Source of the DNA: Thiobacillus sp.
GTDB lineage: Bacteria; Pseudomonadota; Gammaproteobacteria; Burkholderiales; Thiobacillaceae
Assembly: GCA_024710445.1 (NCBI GenBank)
Contig: JANJUT010000275.1
Location: 1-11,492 of the forward strand
Direction: 5' to 3'
DNA length: 11,492 nt
Shown here: piece by piece, positions 6,393-11,492 of the stretch
How positions within the stretch are numbered: position 1 is the first letter of the stretch
Layout: each line of letters starts with the position of its first letter
The notes under the pieces: generated by a model
Database searches by the model: none
The model's input: only the letters and a program-made list of their open reading frames with translations
What the model was told of the DNA's origin: nothing
Position numbers and translations under genes: made by a program

Positions 6393-6680
6393 ACCCGTTC
6401 ATTACAAACCGTTCTCTGGACCGCAATATAGCTAACAAGAATCATGTGGCAATGACAGAATGGCCTGTCGTTTGTGGTAATTAAACGTGCGGGGCTGTGA
6501 TGTTTCCATACTATGAATGTGGTCATAAAACGGGCCATGCATTGCATCGGAAATAAATGGGGCTGGCTCAGAACTATGGTATTTCGTGATGGGGTCTTTT
6601 GAAGCCAAGCCAAACCGTGGTCTGCCCCTCGATTCGTCTACTGATTCGGCCGAATCTCCCGTGCTACCATCCCGCCCGCC
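6360..6680. other. Divergent intergenic region without a gene
   Basis: These 321 bases lie between the leftward small exported protein and the rightward methyltransferase. They hold part of the dyad/repeat block near 6351-6392 and a 14-base palindrome at 6643-6656 next to a possible promoter. The remainder (about 6400-6640) shows no convincing gene, RNA or repeat. Confidence 0.5.
6643..6670 (+). promoter_or_regulatory. Possible extended -10 promoter overlapped by a palindrome, for the methyltransferase
   Basis: TGCTACCAT contains an extended -10 element (TACCAT at 6665-6670, preceded by TG), placing a transcription start at about 6677-6681, on or just before the ATG. The perfect palindrome GATTCGGCCGAATC (6643-6656) lies in the -35 to spacer zone and could be an operator. 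No ribosome site precedes the ATG, so the mRNA may be leaderless. Confidence 0.3.
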
Positions 6681-7700
6681 ATGCGACTCTCCCAACTCCG
6701 ACACCGTCTCCGTGATCTGGGCGCCGCGCCCTGCCACGAGGGGCGCGTGCTGCGGGCGTGGGTGCAGGGTCGCTCGCTCGATACCAAACGGCGCCGCGCC
6801 GAGGACTTTCTGCCGCTGAGCCTGCGCAACGAATTGCCGGGCCTGTTCGATGAATTGAACGCACTGGCGCGGGTGCATTCCGAACATCCCGGCGAGGACG
6901 GCTCGGCCCGCCTGCTGGTGGCACTGGCGGATGGCCAGACGGTGGAAAGCGTGCTGCTGCCGCGTGACGGCCTGTGCGTGTCCACCCAGGCCGGCTGCGC
7001 GGTGGGCTGCGTGTTCTGCATGACCGGCCGTGCCGGTCTCTTGCGCCAGCTCTCCGGTGCGGAGATCGTCGCGCAGGTGGTGCTGGCGCGCAGCCGCCGC
7101 CCGGTGAAGAAGGTGGTGTTCATGGGCATGGGCGAGCCGGCGCACAATCTGGACAACGTGCTGGACGCCATCGAGCTTCTGGGGGTGGAGGGCGGCATCG
7201 GCCACAAGAACCTGGTGTTTTCAAGCGTCGGCGACCGGCGCGTGTTCGAGCGGCTGCCGCAGTCCACGGTGAAGCCTGCGCTGGCGCTTTCCCTGCACAC
7301 CACCGATGCCGCCCTGCGCCGCCGTCTGCTGCCCAAAGCCCCCGACATCGCGCCGGCCGAACTGGTCGAGCTGGGCGAGGCCTATGCCCGCCGCACCGGT
7401 TACCCGATCCAGTACCAGTGGACGCTGCTCGAAGGGATCAATGACAGCGAAGCCGAGCTGGATGGGATTGTCCGCCTGCTGGCCGGCAAATACGCGCTGA
7501 TGAATCTGATTCCCTACAACAGCGTCGAAGGCGTCGCGGGTTTCGACTTCCGCCGCCCCAGCTGGGAGCGGGCGGCCGAGATGGCGCGCAGCCTGCACCG
7601 GCGCGGCGTGCTCGCCAAGCTGCGCCACTCCGCGGGTCAGGAAGTCGATGGCGGGTGCGGGCAGTTGCGGGCGCGGGCGCTACCTGTGCTGGCTGTTTAA
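6681..7700 (+). CDS. RlmN/Cfr-family radical SAM RNA methyltransferase (probable paralogue)
   Basis: The 339-residue protein belongs to the family that methylates an adenine of 23S rRNA (and tRNA for RlmN) with S-adenosylmethionine and an iron-sulfur cluster. The cluster motif CxxxCxxC is C106, C110, C113 (CAVGCVFC). The upstream cysteine matching E. coli C118 is C99 (DGLCVST), and the methyl-carrying cysteine is C326 in DGGCGQL. The SAM motif GMGEPAHNLDNV is at 149-160, and SLHTTD (204-209) and IPYN (277-280) are also present. It is shorter than typical RlmN (about 360-385), and its N-terminal accessory part looks unlike the usual one. It is not in the common rlmN-ndk-hisS neighbourhood, so I read it as a second family member, not the housekeeping copy. 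No Shine-Dalgarno site precedes the ATG. It converges on the transporter gene with 6 bases between the stop codons. Confidence 0.85.
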   Translation: MRLSQLRHRLRDLGAAPCHEGRVLRAWVQGRSLDTKRRRAEDFLPLSLRNELPGLFDELNALARVHSEHPGEDGSARLLVALADGQTVESVLLPRDGLCVSTQAGCAVGCVFCMTGRAGLLRQLSGAEIVAQVVLARSRRPVKKVVFMGMGEPAHNLDNVLDAIELLGVEGGIGHKNLVFSSVGDRRVFERLPQSTVKPALALSLHTTDAALRRRLLPKAPDIAPAELVELGEAYARRTGYPIQYQWTLLEGINDSEAELDGIVRLLAGKYALMNLIPYNSVEGVAGFDFRRPSWERAAEMARSLHRRGVLAKLRHSAGQEVDGGCGQLRARALPVLAV

Positions 7701-7706
7701 CGCGTA

Positions 7707-8615
7707 CTACCCGATCAGATACTTTGCCCCGATGCCCAGCAGCACGACTGCCAGCAGGATGCGCAACCAGCTTTCCCTGAAGTAGCGGCTGATGTGTGGA
7801 CCCAGCCAGGCGCCCAAGGCTGTGCCTGCCAGCATGGGAAGCAGCAGTCCCCAGTTGAGCTGCACGCCCATGGCCATGTAGCTGGCGATTGAGGCGGATG
7901 AACTGATGAAGATGGCCAGGGCGGCCGTGCCGGCCACCACAAACATGGGCAGGCGCAACGCCATGGCCATGAAGGGCACCAGCAGGAATCCACCGCCCAC
8001 CCCCAGTGCCGCTGCGATGGCGGCGATCATGAATCCGGCCGCAAAGGCGACGGGCGGGTGATAGTGAAATAGTTCGCCGCCAAACTCAAACTCAATTCGT
8101 TGCCACGACCCGCGCAGATGTTGAACGCCCATCTGGCAGGGTTGCTCGCCTTGCAGCACCAGGCCTTCGAAGGCGGCGGCTGCCCGTGCCGAGGCGCCTG
8201 ATGCCTGGGTGCGCGGGCGCAATGACCAGGCCAGCTGGGCCGCAATAAACAGGACAAGAAGGGCGAAGATGGGCTTGAAATCGGACAGGTCGGACAGGTA
8301 ATGCATGGACAGGCGGCTGCCGACCAGCGCACCGAGCAAGCCGCCCGAAGCCAGAATGACGGCCAGACCGAGCACCAGCCGGCACTGACGCAAATAACTG
8401 GGCACGGCCACCAGCGGGGTTGCCAGCGTCAGCACCTGCGCCATCGGCTTGACCTGATTGGCGTCGGTCAGTCCCAGCACGGAAATCAGCCCGAACGAGG
8501 CGAGGATGCCACCCGCCGCGCCGACCAGCGAAAATACCAGGCCGACGAGCCCGCCCCAGGCAAAGGGCAGCCCGATGTCAGACCAGAGGGCGGCGAGTTC
8601 GAGCGGCATGGTCAT
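7707..8615 (-). CDS. TauE/SafE family membrane transporter (anion/sulfite exporter-like)
   Basis: The 302-residue protein is strongly hydrophobic, with about eight membrane segments in two halves. Each half starts with a glycine-rich repeat typical of TauE/SafE: VGLVFSLVGAAGGILAS (about residues 24-40) and AALGVGGGFLLVPFM (about 202-216). A polar loop of about 55 residues (133-188) links the halves. Members move sulfite, sulfoacetate or similar organosulfur anions out across the inner membrane, but the substrate cannot be read from sequence. In a sulfur-oxidising host a sulfite role would fit; that is inference. Two ATGs (8615 and 8609) are possible starts; neither has a clear ribosome site, and I kept the longer. 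A weak promoter candidate is at 8642-8671. Confidence 0.85.
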   Translation of the reverse strand: MTMPLELAALWSDIGLPFAWGGLVGLVFSLVGAAGGILASFGLISVLGLTDANQVKPMAQVLTLATPLVAVPSYLRQCRLVLGLAVILASGGLLGALVGSRLSMHYLSDLSDFKPIFALLVLFIAAQLAWSLRPRTQASGASARAAAAFEGLVLQGEQPCQMGVQHLRGSWQRIEFEFGGELFHYHPPVAFAAGFMIAAIAAALGVGGGFLLVPFMAMALRLPMFVVAGTAALAIFISSSASIASYMAMGVQLNWGLLLPMLAGTALGAWLGPHISRYFRESWLRILLAVVLLGIGAKYLIG

Positions 8616-8641
8616 GGCGAGGGGCTGGATTGGGCGGGGAT

Positions 8642-8671
8642 CAGATACTGCCTTTTACCACAAAGGATCAA
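8642..8671 (-). promoter_or_regulatory. Weak promoter candidate for the TauE/SafE gene
   Basis: On the minus strand TTGATC (8666-8671) is followed after 18 bases by TATCTG (8642-8647), about 30 bases before the ATG. Pattern match only. The rest of the 256-base gap to the MarR gene (8616-8871) shows nothing else. Confidence 0.25.
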
Positions 8672-8871
8672 TCGGATCAGGCTGAGCCATCCCGGATTGT
8701 TCCGACACCATCAACCCATGTGCCGTTGCCACGCGCATGGCGGACGCGGAATCAAAAACGGGCCAGTGCTGCCCTGGTTCACCGGCATGCGCTCGCGCCC
8801 GCGATCGACTGGTTGCTGGTTTTTGTGGCGGTTTTCGGGGGAGGGCCAGATAGGCGTTTCGAGCCTGATTG

Positions 8872-9303
8872 TTACGGAATGGCGGCGTCGTCCGCCTGGG
8901 CAAACGCCCCCAAAAACAGCTGCAGCTCATCCTGGTGCTGGGCGGCAATGCGGGCCAGCATTTCTTCTCCCTTGGGGCGCAGGTGGACTTCCACGACACG
9001 ACGGTCATGACGGCCGGGATTGCGTGTCACCAAATCCAGCTTTTCGCAGCGGTCGATCAGGGCAACCACACCGTTGTGTTGCGCCTGCAAGCGCTCCGCC
9101 AGTTCGCCAATGGAGGCCCAGTCCCGGTCCGGGAATCCCTTCACGTGCAGGAGCAACTGATATTGCAAGGGGGTCAAGCCCTGGTCTTTGCACAATTTCT
9201 CGCTGATGCGCAAAAAACGACGCAGACGATAGCGGAAGCGGGATATCCGTTCGTATTCGGATTTACCAAGAGGCTGCGGCTTGCTTGAATCGGTTCTTGA
9301 CAT
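8872..9303 (-). CDS. MarR-family transcriptional regulator
   Basis: The 143-residue protein has the MarR plan: N-terminal dimerisation helix (about 18-40), winged helix-turn-helix core (about 43-110, with LTPLQYQLLLHV, ASIGELAERLQAQHNGVVALIDRCEKLDLV, and a wing ending RHDRRVVEVHLRPKG), and a C-terminal helix. MarR proteins bind palindromes as dimers and are commonly released by small ligands or oxidation. There is one cysteine in the core and one near residue 38, so redox sensing cannot be excluded. It is divergently arranged with the Yip1-like gene; a dyad at 9324-9346 between them is a likely site for control of both genes. The ATG at 9303 has no strong ribosome site. Ligand unknown. Confidence 0.88.
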   Translation of the reverse strand: MSRTDSSKPQPLGKSEYERISRFRYRLRRFLRISEKLCKDQGLTPLQYQLLLHVKGFPDRDWASIGELAERLQAQHNGVVALIDRCEKLDLVTRNPGRHDRRVVEVHLRPKGEEMLARIAAQHQDELQLFLGAFAQADDAAIP

Positions 9304-9323
9304 GGGTTGATCGATGGCCTAAT

Positions 9324-9346
9324 AAATATCATAGTGTGATGTATTT
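9324..9346. promoter_or_regulatory. Candidate MarR operator between divergent genes
   Basis: AAATATCA and TGATGTATTT form an imperfect dyad around TAGTG in the middle of the divergent gap. Its size (about 20 bases, AT-rich) suits a MarR dimer. On the minus strand it contains TATGAT, a plausible -10 for the regulator itself, which would fit autorepression. On the plus strand TTGATC at 9307-9312 could be a -35 for the membrane-protein gene. Confidence 0.45.
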
Positions 9347-9400
9347 TGCCATGATGAACGAACGGATGTTAACGGTGCCAGATTAATCAGGAGAAATGCC

Positions 9401-9961
9401 ATGAACCTCGTTTCCCTTTCAAAATTGCCATTTTCCACCACGCAAGGCTGGCCCGAACTGGAGAAAATCCATCCCGGGCTGCTCAAGGTGTTCGCCTTCA
9501 TTGTCCTGCCGCTGTCGTTGCTGCCGCCGGGCATGCTGTACTACGCAGGCTCGAACTATTCCGAAGTGTTTCTCAAGGGGGCAGCGGGCAAAGCCTGGGG
9601 CGAGATCGCGGTGGTCTTTTTTCTTGCCGAGATGTTGACCTTCCTGGGGATGGGCTGGCTGATCAAGCAGGTTGCCGAAAGCAATCAGTTGAAGATCGAT
9701 TATCACGACGCCTACCTTCTGGCGGCCATTGCCCCTATCCCGCTTTGGCTCTCGTCACTCGGACTGCTGGTTCCAAGCCTGGCATTCAACGCAGGGCTTT
9801 CGCTCGCGGCGCTGGGACTCTCCTGCGGGATCATCTACCACGGTGTCGAGGGCTTGTGCCACACGCTTGAAGACATCACCGCCGGCGCCATCGTGCAGAC
9901 GGTGATCGGTGTCGGCCTCATTGCCTGGGCGCTGCTTCTGGTGATGGTGATGCTGTGGTAG
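9401..9961 (+). CDS. Yip1-like (DUF1282-type) integral membrane protein
   Basis: The 186-residue protein has about five membrane segments (near 28-48, 66-88, 104-124, 128-146 and 163-184) and a short cytoplasmic N-terminus. The YHDAYLLAAIAPIPLWLSSL block and the order of helices resemble bacterial Yip1-domain proteins of unknown function. The ATG follows AGGAGA by 6 bases, a good ribosome site. It is divergent from the MarR gene with a shared 97-base gap and is the most likely target of that regulator. A role in membrane stress or solute handling is only a guess. Family assignment is moderate; that it is a membrane protein is clear. Confidence 0.75.
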   Translation: MNLVSLSKLPFSTTQGWPELEKIHPGLLKVFAFIVLPLSLLPPGMLYYAGSNYSEVFLKGAAGKAWGEIAVVFFLAEMLTFLGMGWLIKQVAESNQLKIDYHDAYLLAAIAPIPLWLSSLGLLVPSLAFNAGLSLAALGLSCGIIYHGVEGLCHTLEDITAGAIVQTVIGVGLIAWALLLVMVMLW

Positions 9962-10079
9962 CAGTGTTCAGCCTGACCACATGGGCCAGCTGATGCGCAA
10001 CCGGTTTGAAAAAACGCGGTGACGCCATGCTGGCAGGTGGATTCATGGGCCACGTCAAAGCACTGCTTCGAAAATCCAG

Positions 10080-10442
10080 ATGTCCATTCGGCTGAAGCGT
10101 GTCTATGCGGCGCCCGGTCCGCATGATGGATTTCGTATCCTCGTCGACCGCCTCTGGCCACGCGGCGTGTCCAGGCGTGCGGCGCATATGGACCTGTGGC
10201 TCAAGGAGGTTGCGCCCAGTACATCCCTGCGCCAGTGGTTCGGCCATGATCCAGCGAAGTGGGCCGATTTTCGCGATCGTTATTATTCGGAACTCGACAG
10301 CAATCCTGGAGCCGTCGAACAACTCAACGAGCAGGTACGCCGTGGCGTGGTGACACTCGTCTATGCCGCCAGGGATACGGAATATAACCATGCCGTTGCG
10401 CTCAAGCAGTATCTCGAAAATTCGAACAACGAAGAGAGTTGA
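10080..10442 (+). CDS. DUF488 family protein
   Basis: The 120-residue protein is a close match to the DUF488 pattern over its whole length: LKRVY at the start, GFRILVDRLWPRGVS (about 17-31), LWLKEVAPS, LRQWFGHDPAKW, and TLVYAARD with an N-terminal-like NHAVALKQYL end. The family is widespread and has no established biochemical function. No in-frame start exists upstream of 10080, and the ATG has only a poor ribosome site, so the start is likely but not strongly supported. The 118 bases before it contain nothing recognised. It converges with tex, whose stop lies 51 bases past this gene's stop. Confidence 0.88.
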   Translation: MSIRLKRVYAAPGPHDGFRILVDRLWPRGVSRRAAHMDLWLKEVAPSTSLRQWFGHDPAKWADFRDRYYSELDSNPGAVEQLNEQVRRGVVTLVYAARDTEYNHAVALKQYLENSNNEES

Positions 10443-10493
10443 GCGCTGCCGTCAGGGGAAAGATTTGAAGTCGGTTGTTACGACAACAAAATC

Positions 10494-11492
<999 letters not shown>

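Noticed and set aside
6432..7348. Long minus-strand open frames opposite the RNA methyltransferase
   Set aside because: They are high-GC shadows, rich in Arg, Ala and Ser, opposite a gene with complete family motifs.
10443..10493. Bidirectional terminator between the DUF488 gene and tex
   Set aside because: TTGTT-ACGAC-AACAA is a weak AT-rich stem without a convincing T-run on either strand.

Overview
The window looks like chromosomal DNA of an autotrophic, probably sulfur- or iron-oxidising betaproteobacterium (Thiobacillus / Gallionellaceae-like). This is inferred from the GC-rich coding regions, a proteobacterial-type phosphoribulokinase homologue, a TauE/SafE exporter and the overall style of the housekeeping proteins; no marker gene fixes the taxon. 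Twelve protein genes are supported, two of them cut by the window edges. No tRNA, rRNA, CRISPR array or intact insertion sequence was seen.

Layout. Positions 1-1750, minus strand: an envelope operon of a small lipoprotein followed, with a 4-base ATGA overlap, by a larger exported protein that runs off the left edge. Neither belongs to a family I can name. Positions 1751-2485 hold no intact gene, but contain the operon's likely promoter, traces of a repeat or mobile element, and the relic of an NAD(P)-binding (NmrA/SDR-like) oxidoreductase gene. Positions 2486-3424, plus: a phosphoribulokinase homologue that keeps the catalytic core but differs from canonical CbbP in the ribulose-5-phosphate-binding segment and carries an insert of about 23 residues. 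Positions 3684-4370, plus: a YcgR-like PilZ protein (c-di-GMP receptor). Positions 4388-4485: a dispersed REP-like repeat. Positions 4601-6290, minus: a DUF3820 protein, an exported trypsin-like protease with a C-terminal TPR-like region, and a small exported protein with its own strong terminator.

Positions 6681-7700, plus: an RlmN/Cfr-family radical-SAM RNA methyltransferase, converging with only 6 bases between stop codons on a TauE/SafE transporter (7707-8615, minus). A MarR-family regulator (8872-9303, minus) diverges from a Yip1-like membrane protein (9401-9961, plus), with a candidate operator dyad between them. A DUF488 protein (10080-10442, plus) converges on the C-terminal third of the transcription accessory protein Tex (10494-11492, minus, cut by the right edge).

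The genes do not form one pathway. The parts most worth following up are the unnamed two-gene envelope operon at the left edge, the divergent phosphoribulokinase with the gene relic beside it, the possible MarR-Yip1 regulatory pair, and the ordered sequence in the upstream regions of the small exported protein and the methyltransferase. I did not find a clearly new multi-gene system.
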